64,000 bases of DNA from Acanthornis magna. Taxonomy: Eukaryota; Chordata; Aves; Passeriformes; Acanthizidae. The stretch lies in the NCBI GenBank assembly GCA_036785705.1, contig JAWUZG010000970.1:5338501-5402500 (forward strand). Direction: 5' to 3'. A model generated the notes under the pieces. That model worked only from the letters and a program-made list of their open reading frames with translations. It was not told the origin of the DNA and did no database searches. This document shows, one piece after another, positions 47,281-61,036 of the stretch (position 1 is its first letter; every line of letters begins with the position of its first letter). The translations under genes were made by a program, and so were the position numbers.

Positions 47281-49339
47281 TCAATCACACCAGCCTCCAT
47301 CCCTTGTCTCTTGCCCTGCCTCCTGGATGAGCCTTGGATTTAAACTGTAGGTAGCTTGTCTTCTGAGCCAAACTCTTGTACATATGTTGTAGGCTTGTTT
47401 CAAATCCTGTCTTTGACCCTATTTCCAGATGTTCCAATTTGAGATCTCTGGGTAGGCCTTGGATCTGGTTTTAGACCCCTCTGTACCTCCTTCCTGTCAG
47501 TGGGGATCTTCTTCCACTTCTGTCTCACCTCCTGTTAGGGAACAGCAAACCTCACTGCTCGCTTACAAGGAGGACAGACACTGAATAGTCCTGAGACAGA
47601 TTTCTTATCCTCACAAATTGTTCTTTCTACCCTATCTGCAGCCGAAAATTCCAGCAGGAAGCCTAAAACTCATCTCAATACTAAACTAACAGCTGAACCC
47701 CACTGTACTCAAAACATGAGACCATTCATCCACAGTAGATGCTTTTCTCATTCAACAAATACCCAACAAAGTATTGGACAGAACCTTTCACTGATGTGCA
47801 TTGGACTGAGTATCACCAGCAGAGTCATGCCACTGTCTGGGCTAACAAAAAGTCCAATAATACTTATGAAGTCCAACATCCAGCTTCTAAGTTGCCAATT
47901 TACACTCCAGAAACAACAAAAAAGTAGGACAACAGCATCTACGGCACTCAATACTTCCTGAAGCAGCTCCCACTGCCCTAGACTCCAACAGAGCTCCTAC
48001 AGACCAAGCTACTGTCTCAACATATGCTTCTTACCTCTTAGTTATGGATTTGACACTTCTCGAAGCATACAAATTAAAACCGAACTCAGAAATACATGCT
48101 TATAAAGGTGAGCTGAAAGATGAATCAGAGCAAATTTTCTGTGCTGAGTAGCATATAACATGAAAGTATCTTTGTGAACAAATATCGAAGTATTTATTGT
48201 TAAGACACTTTGAACAATTTTTAATTTACTAAACCATAGTTTTTATTTCTGCAGTGAATGTAATGAACTGTATTAAAGTCAACAGTAACAAGAGCAAAGG
48301 TTTATTAGCTAGTTTACAAAATCTCACAAAACAGGTCAATAGAGAGTAAAGATTGTCAGCTGAAACTGTGACTTACAGCAATACATCATTATAAAAAATA
48401 AATGGGTTTATGGGGTTTATATTTCTGTGCTGCATTTGAGATAAAAACATAATCCAAAAGCAGAAAAGTCTTTCCTGCCTTGCACCATGGGTAGGTATTA
48501 AATAGGCATAACACATTCACATTCTACCAAGATAGCATTTTACATGTACTGAGTTTGGGTGCAGATGACCTTAACTAGGTTAGATAGAAATCAGGTCTTT
48601 TGTCATAGGAATACAGGCCATATATACATGATATTTATTAAATGAATAAAATAAATATTCCTTCTGGCAATAGGACCTAATTCTATTCTATGTGGGTAAA
48701 TGAGTGAAGAGCAGAGAGGAATATCACCCCCCAGGTTTTCAATGGAATCCTCTCCATGCCAGTCCTCCCCAAGAAGAGAAGGATCACATCCCAAAGAACA
48801 GAGTGTCTTTAAAAGTTGTAAATACTTCTTCAGCTGTGCAGTCACTGTGCTTTACTAGACACACAGTCTCCAGATATGCCAAATCTTTGTGTGGGTTTCA
48901 TTCAGCTCCGTCATCCCAGCATATCTGAAGGTGCTGCATGGTGCCCAGATCAGGCCCTGAAAGGACTATCACAACACTTTTCCTGGAGTCATTACATATT
49001 GCCACAGTCCTAGGCAAGCCTCCCTTAATTTCCCTTGACAGTTCATCATATCCTGACAGCAAAACCCCTCTCTATCAACTTGCAGGCATTTTGTTCCCAT
49101 CATACAGCCTGGACTAGGAGTTTCCATTATTGAGATGCAAGTGTTTCAGCATTTCATGTTACTTAGGTTTGATTTTATTGCTTAAGATTCTATTTAAAAA
49201 TTTTAAGTACTGCAGCATGACATTGGTATGACAATTAATTTGAGATACTTTGATGGTGGTTTTTACTCTTTGCTTTGTCTAAAATGCATGAACATTATTT
49301 CAATTAAAATTACACATAGAAAAATAAAGCAAAGTAAAC

Positions 49340-49368
49340 AAGCATGGTTCATGCAAACCACCATGCTT
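49340..49368. repeat. Inverted repeat, 9-bp arms
   Basis: AAGCATGGT (49340-49348) and ACCATGCTT (49360-49368) are exact reverse complements around an 11-base loop. Small and probably incidental. Confidence 0.8.
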
Positions 49369-52300
49369 CTTATGATCAAAATGTGCAACATTGGTAGTAG
49401 CTAATGTGCATCTCAGAAATCCCCACTTTGGACAGTAGCATTCCAGTAAAAAATTTCAAAATTATTTCTAAATTACCATTGATTGTTTTAGAGTACTACA
49501 TTTATAAGTTATAAATATTTTATCAGAATCCACTGTCGCTTGTCACTTCTTGTTAAACAAGCAGATTTGGCTCTTATCTGAACTTACATGACAATTGTCG
49601 CTAAGAAAAGGCAGGTTTGACTGGAAAGACTGGAAAGTTATGAGAGAACCAATATCACAGCATGTGAATAAGAAAGACTACTAAACGTGTTTCCAGTGTT
49701 GCAACAGATTTCCCCATATATTCTGTGTATTTTATGACATACCAAGTAGTTTAACCAATTTGTCTTTCTGGACAACTGACAAATAGCCAGTCTTTGCTGC
49801 TTCTGCCTTTATGCACAATTTATTTTGCAATTAAAGGAATAAAACAGACCAGTACTAAAACCTCCTCCTCCCTACATCTGACTTCAGAAATACCTACATT
49901 CAAAAAGCCAGAAAATCCATTATCCCATTATTTTACACCAGCACCTGAGCTTCACTGCAGGTGAGAGACAGCCAGTCTCTAGGCTGTCACATGTCTCCCT
50001 CTAATTTATGTTGGAACCAAAACCACTATTCAAAAACAGTCAGAGAAATAGTTGTAACCATGTTTAAAAAGTTTGTTTTCTTTGACCAACTGCAGGTACC
50101 TCATAAACCTTTACTTCCTATAGACTAACTTTTTAAAGCTCTACTTGGTGTCTCTTGTTTTTATTGAATTTTAACTGACTTTATTTTAACATATTCTGAA
50201 ACATTTAAGGGGCTAGGATTCTCTCTGAAGTTACTTCTGTATGGGATTACACACTTCAAACCCATAGGCTCTATCACATTGAACGTATTTAACATGGTCT
50301 GGCCACCACCAAAAAAGCACCTTTCCCATCTTCTAGAAATTGTGATATGACTTCCTACACACAAGAGTAGCAGAAATGAAATATTATTAAGTAATTCCAG
50401 CATTCACAGAAATGATTCACAATTTGCATTTTGCCTAAGATCAACACATTTTTCCTACATTCAGAGCTGCTAAGCCTCCTGAGGGAAACGGAACAGTTTA
50501 ATACCTGTGCTTTTCAGGGTTTTATGGCTTAAATTCTGGTGTCAGAGCCTGTCTTTTAGCAAGCAAAGGATGCAATGACAGAAGGATTTGCAAAAATAAC
50601 TCCTGTTTCTTTTTTAGCTTACTGCCTCTGGGAGAAGAGCTGGTGAAAATATTTTTGAGGGAGAGGGTGAGATACACTGAAGAAATATGGTAATGATTTT
50701 TGAAAATGAAAAATTTTATTTCATAGCTACAGGTTTCATTATTTATTTCGTAGCTCATCCACTAATTCTTCTAGTCCTGAACAACAGCTCCACTTCAAAA
50801 GAAAACCTACAAAAGCATTCAGAAAACTGGTAAGTGCAACATTTTGTGCATGTGCATGTGCTTGTCAGGAACTGATATCTTGTGTTATCCAGTGTTTAAC
50901 AGAGTCTTATCAATGATTTAATGAGCTCTTTGTTGGGCAGGAATTTTATAAGAGGAAGTGCCATAGCCAAAGACGTGGTTTAAAAGAATAACTGTTGAAT
51001 GGTAACACAAAAAGGTTGAATTGTATCTTCAGAAACACATTTATACACGCTTGTTCACTTCCACTTACCCATGAAAAAATGCACAGCCAACTCATGTAAG
51101 CACTAGCCCCGAAGCATACAGAATTACTCAGTGACATTGTGCAAGAGCCCAAATAGACACTTGCTTTACATAAGTGCATGCTCCTCCCAGCCTCTGCATA
51201 TTAGTGCAAACTTCAGTGAAAGAGCTTTTGTGTACATTGAAAATGTACAACTAATATAAAATTTGCCACTCCAGCTTTTTCAGTTTCTTTGAAATTAACA
51301 AAACTTCAGTTTGTAATACTTACGCTTTAGAAAAACTGTTCTCATGCACACCAACTGCCATCCCTCTTTTCACAACTTTATATGTGAACTGTGTATCACG
51401 ACGCTTTCTCCAAAGCACAAGGCAATTCTTGCCAGAACAGCTTAGACAGTGGTACAGAAAGCAGCTGGGCACACGACACAGAGTAAATCAATATAAATAC
51501 TTTAGCAGAAGCTACAACCTATCCCCGTTACTTACAGGAGGATAGGTAGAAAGATAAAACACATCCATAATGCCTTAAATATAGTGGCTCCTCTATCTTC
51601 ATTTATAGGAATTCATTTTCATTTCCTGGATCCCACTGTGAATGCTTCCAATGGACTGCACAGTAGCTACAGTTTAAATATTTCTTAAACAGAGCTTTTG
51701 CTCAGTGTGGCACAGAGCACCTGCATTAACTTCCCTGCATGTATCCCTACACATTCCACAGTTTGGGATCTAAGAGCAGATAGAATACAATTTATGGACC
51801 TTTAACAGCATTTGTTATCAGTGTTTCTTTTCTGCACATTCATGCTTGAGAGTGTGCATGAGGCACATTTATGCCAGGAGAGCATCCCCAGCCACAGGGA
51901 AGAAAGCCTCCTAGAGCACCTAGGAAGGGACTGAGTAACGTAGACAAGCAAGCATAGTTGAATTTCTATTTACAGTCACTCTTTTTTCCCCTCCCCACAT
52001 ACTACAGCATTTCAGGATCTAACCTTCAATGAATATAAATACTGGGGGTAATACTTCACTAAGATAGTGATACACACATAGCAACCACAGTTGATATGAG
52101 CCCATATACTTCTACTGAAAAGAGATGATAATGAAACAGGCCTGAGCTGGAACACAGACCTGATAAAAAGTTATCAAATAAATCCTGTCCTATTAGAAAC
52201 CAAATTCTGTTCAGAATACAGGCCCTTTTAGAGTGACCACTTGCTCTCTCTGATGGTACTATGGATCTTGCACAACTACATTCATGCTGCCTTTTGGTCA

Positions 52301-53559
52301 TATTTGCCCTTCAATCTTAGTCACTCAATGTTTTGAGAATGAATCTCCTTGTCTCCCTGCACAGTCTCAGAGGATGCTGGTTTTCCACTGTACGGTGTGG
52401 AGCAGACCAAAACTGGATGCACAGAGAATCACACTGATGTGGAAACAGCCATAAGGTCTCCACCAGAATAATTCAGCAGAAAGAATACCAATTTCTGAAT
52501 ACAGATAGGCCTTATGAATAAAGCAGGAAAGCATTTTCAGTGAGAGCAAAAAATGCTCTTTATTCTGGGCATAACAGTCAGTTTAAACATCCACAGCTGT
52601 TTAAATGCACCTTATAATTTCCCTAGAAATACTGCACACTCCACTGATATATACACGGAGACATTTACATGTGTAGAAGAGTAAATTTCTTTGAAAAGTC
52701 ACTCTCCATTGCAGCATAAATACCGCACCACTGAGGTGGAAGCTGTTAGCTTCTTACCAGTAGGTCAGTCAGCAATTCCATCTGTCTTTTTGACAATTTG
52801 TCCACAGCTTCCCAATTCCCTTGTGGTTTCTTGTCCAGTGGAACCCCTTGGAATGCACCGTGATTGCAGGTTACCTTTTTTGTGTGTGTTGTGCAAAGGC
52901 AAGCCACAGAGCAGAGGGGCTTTTTTCCACAAGGCCAAAGGCATGTTCCTTCACAATTCCTTCCTATCACAGCTGATAAATTCCTGATTCAAGATTCAGA
53001 GCAGCTCCAGCCAAGTCCCTCAGCTGTGGCTCCCTTCTAAGAGGGGTTAAACTGCCTCACATCCCATTGGTTTCAATGGGAGATGGAGAGGCCTGGCTCA
53101 TCTGTGTTACATGATCCATGTATGGTTTGTATATTGGAGCCAGTTTCATGTACAAGATACACTGACAGTGCTATCCAGTATTTTTATTTTTATTGCTTAA
53201 ATCAAAGAATTCAGAAATGAGAAGAACAGTTTTACTCCATCCTCCCTTTCTGTACCCTGTCAGATCCTCACGTTCCTTGTTAGCAAAAAGAAGTGTGTAA
53301 TGCCAGGATAAGAGGTGGCAAGATCCAGGTGTTAAAATTATTCCCTTTATGAATTCAGCATCCTAAATTTTTATCAAAATAAAACTTCCAAGAATGAAAT
53401 GACCAGTGAATGAAATCCTAATGAGTATGAATGGGGCAAGGTTTACCCCTGGAGCTCTTGAATATTCCACTCTCAAAGAGAAAATGGGAGGTGAATGCAT
53501 TTTAAGGTTATCTTAAAATAACACCATTTGGAATAGACCACTGTTCAAAATATTTTCTA

Positions 53560-54180
53560 AATAATGGAGTGTGTGTTGTTTTAAGCAAACCTCCTTTTTT
53601 ACTTCAAAAAATATTTTTAATGCTTCAACAGTGTATTGCTAAATAAACTGACAAAATATCTCAGAACTAACATAAACATGTAATTTTAATGCTTTCTAAT
53701 CACACAAATCAGCACAAGATTTTTGTACTTGTGCATGACCTTCTTCAAATTATCCCTCCATTTTGGCTGAATGAGAATGAGCATGGGCTATTTGATAAAA
53801 AAACACTAAGTGTGTGAAATGAGGGGCCCTCATCGTTTCTGCCAGACTCCTCTTGACAGAATGATGATAGAAGCATCACATCCCTGGGAGAGTAAATGCA
53901 AACTGACAGGAGATGAGCCTTTAGATGTTGAATATAATCTTGAATTGTGCTTGAAGTGTCTTATTATCTTGTCTTTTGATGTCTGAAGGGGTGGCTCATT
54001 GTTAGAAAAAGGAGAGCCCTTGCACATCTTTGCCATCTTTAAAAATTGTTTGGCCTTTAACAACTGCTTTTCCAACTAATGTCCATTTCTCCTGACAATA
54101 AATATGGCAGGTCGTCAGCAAGTGACAAACAATTTACTTTACATGCCAAGCTTTTACGTCTTTTGAGAGCTCATGTGGAA
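53560..54180. promoter_or_regulatory. Candidate conserved noncoding stretch
   Basis: About 600 bases lack any recognisable repeat and have an even, complex composition, with TAATTTTAATGC-type cores. It resembles conserved noncoding DNA more than neighbouring segments do. The support is texture only. Confidence 0.15.
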
Positions 54181-54334
54181 GCATATTTTAAAAAGCCAGG
54201 AAATTAGCACCATTGCAAATGTTAAGATGGATGCATTGTATGTAGCTTGCTGCGTGGTTATTCATTACTGCTACGTTTCTGTTTTAAAGTCCTGTCTTTC
54301 CTATAATCAGACTGCTGTTAAAGTTCTTTATTTA

Positions 54335-54358
54335 TCATTGACTAAAAATAGTCAATGA
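54335..54358. repeat. Perfect hairpin, 10-bp arms, AAAA loop
   Basis: TCATTGACTA and TAGTCAATGA pair exactly around four A residues, with an AATAAA string immediately after. It is not a bacterial terminator: the genome is eukaryotic and no gene ends here. Confidence 0.85.
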
Positions 54359-54548
54359 AAAATAAAGAGCAAGAGGCAATTTTCTTCTGCTCTAAAAAAA
54401 AGAACTATTATAGATACAGTACATAGGTAATGCATAAAATCATATTTATTAATCATAACAAATCAATATTAGTAGCAATATGGCAGTTTACCTGTATTGC
54501 AGACCCTCACAATCACATCACTGGTTTTTCCACCTTCAAGCAGCTTGA

Positions 54549-54574
54549 CTTTTTTTCTTTCTTTTTTTTCCCCC
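54549..54574 (+). repeat. Polypyrimidine tract
   Basis: Twenty-six consecutive C/T bases, mostly T with a CCCCC end. It could pass for a splice-acceptor tract, but no AG-plus-exon with coding content follows. Confidence 0.75.
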
Positions 54575-57505
54575 AACTTAAAAGTTTAATGATGAATCAG
54601 ATCAATATGATTCCTTAGCAACTAAATCACAGGCACACTAGTTTTTCCTGTCACAGCACCAGTTTTGCGAAAGCAGTCAAGTTCTTTTTTCAGGCCTCCG
54701 TCACTCTGAGAATCCATAAGAATTCTCAAATGGATCATAAACTGTTACAGAGTTCAGGTTATTGTATCATTATAAAAACGTATTGATATAGTACAGATGA
54801 CAAGACATGCAGCTCTTGTGCTAGTCTATTACAACCATCTGAATACCATAAGAAATATCAGATATAAACAAAATAAAACAGTCAGCAGTAAGCTGTCTTT
54901 TAGGGAACCCATTTTTATTTTTTTAAACTGTTTTAAGCTGGTTTGAAATACAGCAGTTATATGAACCCACAGAAAAGAGAATACAAAACCAGAAGAATGT
55001 CTTATTAAAAATAAATAACCAAAAACCTGACCAGAGCCTAGAGATTTTTTTTTCAAGAAAGGGCCTGATTTTGCTCCTTATGATGAATGCTTCGTGCCTG
55101 AGTTTTCAAACAGAGTATAAAGCATATAAAGCAAAACCCTCCTTCATCTCCCTTCCAATAGAGCCCCACACAGCCCCACTGCCACTGCTGGGAGAATGCA
55201 CCCTGTATTCTAGCACACCAGCCTTTACACCAGTCAGGGGTCTTCTGACACATGCAAGCCTGAAATTTGTAAAGTGCTATTCACAAAACACCAGCATCAT
55301 TTTACACAAATGAAACAATGGCAATGTGAGAAAGGCTTGACCCCCAAACTCAATCCCTTTGAGGTCTGTGGTCACAAGCCAGAGTCCCGCAAATCCAAAG
55401 TTGCTTATTGACTAACACATCTCATCTGAGTAAACCTTTGCATCATCTGGTCCCTCTTTTATTCATTGCCTCATAAAAGCAAAGAGGTGTGGGGGCTGGG
55501 GAGAGCAGGAGCAAACCAGACCAACTGATTGAAAGATTTTTTTTCTTGTCAGCAACTGCCATGAGAAGGTTCACTGTTCTATATCCGCACAGTTAAAATG
55601 AGAAGACTCTGAAAACAATGCATCAAATCCCAGCAACAGAACCACACAAGAGTTTTCCCTCATACTCTGCATACTAGGAATAAAAAAACACAACTCAAAC
55701 AACCTATGCACATGCTTTACTTGCTGGATATTATCACTAAATTTACTGTGCTTATGAGAGCAAAGTATATTCAATTGGGAGCAAAAATATTTAAAAATAT
55801 TTTAATTTCTGTTTTCTTTCAGCTGTAAATTCCATTTTTCCTTCATAGAGATTTGTGACTTACAGTTCAAATATTTATGATTTCAGGCAAGGAAGTATAA
55901 GAAAGGAGGAAAAATATCAAGTCTGTACATTTACAATCACAGTTGAGCTCATACATATCTACCTAAATTCCTCCACCTCCCTTTAATCTCTGCTGATTTC
56001 TCTAGTTAAGTTTTTGTTTTAGTAATAATTACCATTTCTGGTTTTTTGGTTTTCTTAAAATGATGATAATCCACTCTACCTAAAAATTTTTCACCTTAAT
56101 GGAAGTTTTACTTACATTCCAACACCGACCTCCCCATGACAGCAGAGGTGGAGTGGCAGAGCCTTAGCAATACTCATGGAATACACCTGCACAGCAAAAC
56201 TGAAACCTACATTAACCCCAGGACTGGTTCCATAATGCATTATTTCTTAAATATGAAGGCAGCATAATTATTGTGTCGTTGCTCCTTCCTGTCAATATGC
56301 TTCCTTGGCTGATTTTAGCCCCACAACATAAGAAATAACATAATCACAGTAGAGCACTGACTATGTGAGTCAAGTGGAGCCCCCAAACTGGCTTGCAAGT
56401 ACTGATAGTATGAATATCCTGTTGAAATCTATGGTCTTCTTGTGTATGTGATGGACAGTCTGTCAGAATCCAGCCTCATGTTTATTCAAGTCACTGAGCA
56501 AACATAACATCTCTACACCACGTGAATAAATCCTAACTATATGCAAAAGAAAATACAAAAACTACCCCTATAGTATTTGCTCAAGAGATTAGACTGAATT
56601 CAAATTATGTTTCTTCCTCTCCAGTTAATACCGTGCTATCTCAAGAAATAATTAACTATACTTAATAGTACAATATATTAAAGTATGCCTTAAGGTATAT
56701 TAACTGAAAAGCAATTCTGGCTTCTTGATTAAATACAGGTTTTTGATCATCCTCTTCAAGGAACAAACTCCCCCAAACATTAAGCTTCAAACAAATCACA
56801 GAAGCCTAAAGACCTTGACAGATGGAGGAAAAATGTGTTTTGCAACAGCTGCCCATGACACAGTTGTATATGTTTCCAGCTGTGTGCACACGCCAAGGAG
56901 CAAAAGAGAGGGGAAGAGCTCCAAACCTGGCTGTAAGGAAGGAGAGCGCAGGACGGGAAAGATGGCACTTTTGTTTTTACCGATCTCCTACTTTAAAAGC
57001 CTTGGTGTTTGTGATGAGAACAACAGGCTAGGCTGTGTGTCCAGTGCGCTCTGGGAGAGGACTTCCTTTATAGTCTCCTGGAAGGCAACTGACTGCTAGT
57101 AATTCTTTATTGAACAACTTAAAACCAAGATTTTAAAATGTGGGACTACGTCAGATAGGAGACTAGGCTAGAAAATGAAAATTATTTAATAGAATCTCTA
57201 ATGGTCACCAGACCATACGACCACCGCCTGAACTGAAAAGCACAAAGATGTTCTCAAAAGCTAATATTGTAAAAGTTAGTATTATTGCAGTCGTGTGAAC
57301 TCCATTCTAGTTTTGAAAGAAGTAATCTATATGATAGACTGGTGTAGAAAGGGATGTTCTTAATGCAAAAACCTCTTTGTTACTTATTTGTGTAACATTC
57401 AAATCTTCAGTGTAATGTGAAATTCTTTTAGGACTCCGAGTGTTTTTATTGTATTAAAATAATGTGTGTCATATTTCAGTCACACTGGCTGTAAATTTAT
57501 ATATA

Positions 57506-57527
57506 TTAAATATGTATACATATTTAA
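57506..57527. repeat. Perfect 22-bp AT-rich palindrome
   Basis: The sequence is TTAAATATGTA followed directly by TACATATTTAA, an exact self-complement with no loop. It sits in a generally AT-rich region where short palindromes are expected. Confidence 0.85.
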
Positions 57528-60500
57528 CTTCTGTAATCACTTTCAAGTAGTGTGGTTACTCTGTTTTGTGAAACGTAATACTTCCTTCAGAAACTGGGCT
57601 AAGCAAAACCAACATATGGCTTCAAACTGTTTAGAAATTAAAACGATGGTTTACCTTTCTGAAAAAAAAAGACATCTAAGAAGAAAAACAAAACTCCCAC
57701 TTTCCCAACAACTATTCTTGTACATTCTAAAATAAAAACAGAAAAGCAAATTTCTTTTAGACATAGACAAGCAGTAGTTCAGTGTTAAAAAAACATGCTT
57801 TAGAGTGGCAGGGATGTGCATTGTCCATTGATTTGGTAGATATAGATATCCCTCAAATCTAGAGAACAAACCTAATTTCATTCTTACCAAAAATAGCAGA
57901 CTCTACTTAGCCCGACAGGATGAGGTACTATTCTTCTCTAGATGACCTCTGCTTTCAAAGTAAAAGGGCTTCTGAGAGCATCAAAGCAGTATCACAACAT
58001 AAAGCAGGACATGTCACAATACAAATCTTCTTTGTTTCGTACTGATATTGATTTTGATTTTTAGATGGTGGAAAAAGAGAAAAGTAAGACTTTGTGTTAA
58101 AAAATATCAAACCATTTACATGAAAATAATACTCCTGTTGAAACCTCAAATTATGACACATATCATTTTATTTTGATTTTGTCCCTGTTTAGCATTAATT
58201 TTTTCATTTCACCATTTGAATGTAGCTGCTACCTCTGAGTTTGTCAGAAATTCTTTTGCAATTAGCAAAATCATGTTATTTTGTTAGTACTAATGGCAGT
58301 AGTAGTGGCAGTCATGGAAAAAGTCAGAAAATAAACCATAGGAAAAAACTTAATATATTGAATATGCAATTAAATCAAAGTATAAAAACCCATAAAGCTG
58401 ATCTTCCCATCTTTTGACTAACTCTCCCGAAAAAAAGAACCACAAATGAGGGATGCAATGGAAGGAACAGTTTCACAAGAAAAAAGAATTAAAGAAGAAC
58501 CTACAAATGACAGAAGGAACAAAACCTAGGAAGACAACACAACAAGGAAAACCAAGTGCTACGCAGGATATTAAAGAGAAAAATGATCCACTGGAGAATG
58601 GCAACTGTTACTATGAGCTTCCTACAGCTACCTCTGCCTTTGGATATTTTTTAAAAATTTATTAACCTGACAGCAGGAAACTTTATACAGATTGCCCTCT
58701 GACAGGGTGCCAGTTTGGTATAAGCACTTGCTGCCTCTGTTTAGCATAAAGAAATCAAGAGAGGTGTTAAGTGGTGCCATGTGTACATTGGGGCAAATCT
58801 AACTTTGCCTACATCTGCCTCACCTGCTCATTCCCATGGAGAACTTGATTAATCATGTGAAGTCAAATAGAAACCTACAATTCTTCTTCCTTTTCTTTTC
58901 TACATTTGTTTCCTTTTTAATGTGCAAGTGTCTGATCTATTATTAATCTCAAAACACAAACTGGTAAGGATCTCAATCAAAGAATCTAACAGTTCTTTCA
59001 CAAATTAGCTGTTTACTGTCTAGTAGCCAGCAAGTCCCCTTTGAAACAGCCAGCCATTTATGTTGCTTTTAAACAAGTTTGTTGTTATTTTTATAACTTC
59101 AAAGATATAGAGAAGAAAGATTAACTAATTAAAAATGAACCATTTGTCATTCAGTCATATCAATTACATACTAGGATTTAATTCTTTTTTTTCCTTCTCT
59201 CTCTAATGTTAGTTGTCCTGGGAATAAACACAGAAAATCAGACTTCAAGCTTCACTTAAGACATAGCATACACATTTTAAAAAAAAACAGCCACAATTAC
59301 CTTAAACCAACTTTTGGTTTTTGTTTGCTTTTTTTTTTTTTAATAGTCTATCTTTGTCACAATTCAGGGACAGCAACAAGAGTCTTCTTTATTTCCATAA
59401 AAACAAGAAAATTTATTAGTGGGGCTGCAATATCTGTCCTTCATCAGCCCAGTATTTCTTTCATCAAAGGTTAAGGGACTAAAACCCTGGTCTCCTAAGA
59501 GCTGGAATATATGTGCTACCACCACTGCCTGAGCTACCTGCAATATCTAAGCACAACAGGAAAGCTGAGCTGAAGATGGATTTTCTATCTTACCATTACA
59601 TCATGCTTCATGTTTAAATAGTCATAACATCTTTTTAGGCTTTAATGGGCATTTACTCCCCATTCCAAGTGCATGCCCCACTGACAGAGTAAGAACTCTG
59701 CAAAGAAATCAGACAACAACATTATTCAGAGTAGTTATTCAAGTCCCTAACTGTTTGCAAATACCTATTTAAAAATGCTCATATCAAATATATCCTTCAG
59801 AAATAACAATCAATCACATAGCCAGATCTCTGGGTTCTTTAAGAACTTACTCATTATTTGAGCAAGACATCACTACATTTTAGAAAATGGATTTACAAGC
59901 CCGTATGATGACTCAGTCCTGTAAACATGCCACCCATTAGTGTTCCTCATTGACACAGTCTTTGTAATGAAATAGGGTTCCTAATCCACAGATTATTTGC
60001 TTTAAGGAAAGTATCAGACATTCAAGCACTAGCAGGATCAGTCCTATGACATGGATAACCGATAGTGCCTCAGAACAAAGCATCCACAGTGTGGAAATTA
60101 CTGAATAAAATTACCTGAAGAGATAAGACTCTTTATATGCATATCAAACATATTTCAAATGTTATGTCTGCTGCTAAAAGAAGGCTCTGATTTTAATATA
60201 GAGACCATTTGGCCCATGAACTTCCCTATCAGAACAGAAATATTCACTAGAGCTTCAAAACACATCAAGAGCAAAAAATACGCATTGCTTTCTTCCGTTG
60301 AAATTACCAAACCTTAGCAAAGTGTTCCGGATGGGTAGAGATCCTATAGACCTTTAAAATCTGAGGATTAAATACACTGATGAAAGAAAAGCTCATAGTC
60401 TGAAGGCTCCCACAGGCTAGATATACTGTTAAGGATGATAATGTGAGCTTCCTCACAGCAACCTGGCAATGACCTCTGCTCTGACCTGCAGAGACCACTG

Positions 60501-60590
60501 TCTCAAGAGATAAAAGATAATTTAGTTCTTTATCCTTTGTCACTGAAATTATTCCAGTGTCATAAATTCTAATCAAGGCAACTCCAATTT

Positions 60591-60650
60591 AAAAAAACAA
60601 AACAAACAAACAAACAAACAAAAAAACCCACAACAAAACAAAAACCCACA
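60591..60650 (+). repeat. (AAAC)n low-complexity tract
   Basis: Sixty bases contain only A and C, including five or more AAAC units, then mixed CAACAAAAC. It may be an eroded retroposon tail, but no element is recognisable upstream. Confidence 0.85.
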
Positions 60651-61016
60651 TATGTTCCTTTAAAGAGTAACACAGGGGCTCTACTAGCAAAACATAATCA
60701 ACTAGAAACAACTTCTACTTTGTTTCTCTGCAGCATATACATGTATACAGAAGGATGCACACAGTTCTGAAACATGGGTAACAGTATGGGAAAGGAAAAT
60801 AAAATCCCAAAGCCAATGCAGAGGTTTGAAAATAAAAGCTTGTTTATTTAAATATGTGCTGATTCATTTAACTCCCATATCCCCACACCATATTTCAAGC
60901 ATACACAGCACTATGAAAAGATCAAAAGCCTGCTAATGAACCAAAGAAAACCACAGTCTTCAGATCGAGCACAAGAAACCTAAGATTTAATTTCGCTGGA
61001 ACAAAACCTTGCCAGC

Positions 61017-61036
61017 AAAAAAAAAAAAAAAAAAAA
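61017..61036 (+). repeat. Poly(A) run
   Basis: About 20 consecutive A residues followed by CAAAACAGG. Simple repeat. Confidence 0.85.

Larger units (their letters stand above)
46271..53559. other. Unique AT-rich noncoding DNA
   Basis: No gene recognised. There are three imperfect copies of ATTTTAGTTACA at about 47240-47280 and a 9-bp-arm inverted repeat at 49340-49368. At about 46853 a TCATAGAATC string resembles a reversed CR1 end but is not convincing. Frames of up to 98 codons (52691-52987) are not recognisable. Confidence 0.5.
54181..60590. other. Unique AT-rich noncoding DNA
   Basis: No gene recognised. Contents are a small hairpin (54335-54358), a polypyrimidine tract (54549-54574), a 22-bp palindrome (57506-57527) and a poly(T) run near 59328-59341. 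The longest frame is 124 codons (56725-57099), without a recognisable domain. Confidence 0.5.

Noticed and set aside
54335..54358. Hairpin considered as a transcription terminator
   Set aside because: The genome is eukaryotic, no gene precedes it, and the tail is A-rich rather than a U-tract.
54541..54640. Polypyrimidine tract considered as a splice acceptor
   Set aside because: No AG followed by a coding-like exon is seen; the downstream frame is short and without features.
56725..57099. 124-codon frame with several Cys
   Set aside because: Cysteine spacing matches no zinc-binding pattern I know, and other frames overlap it.
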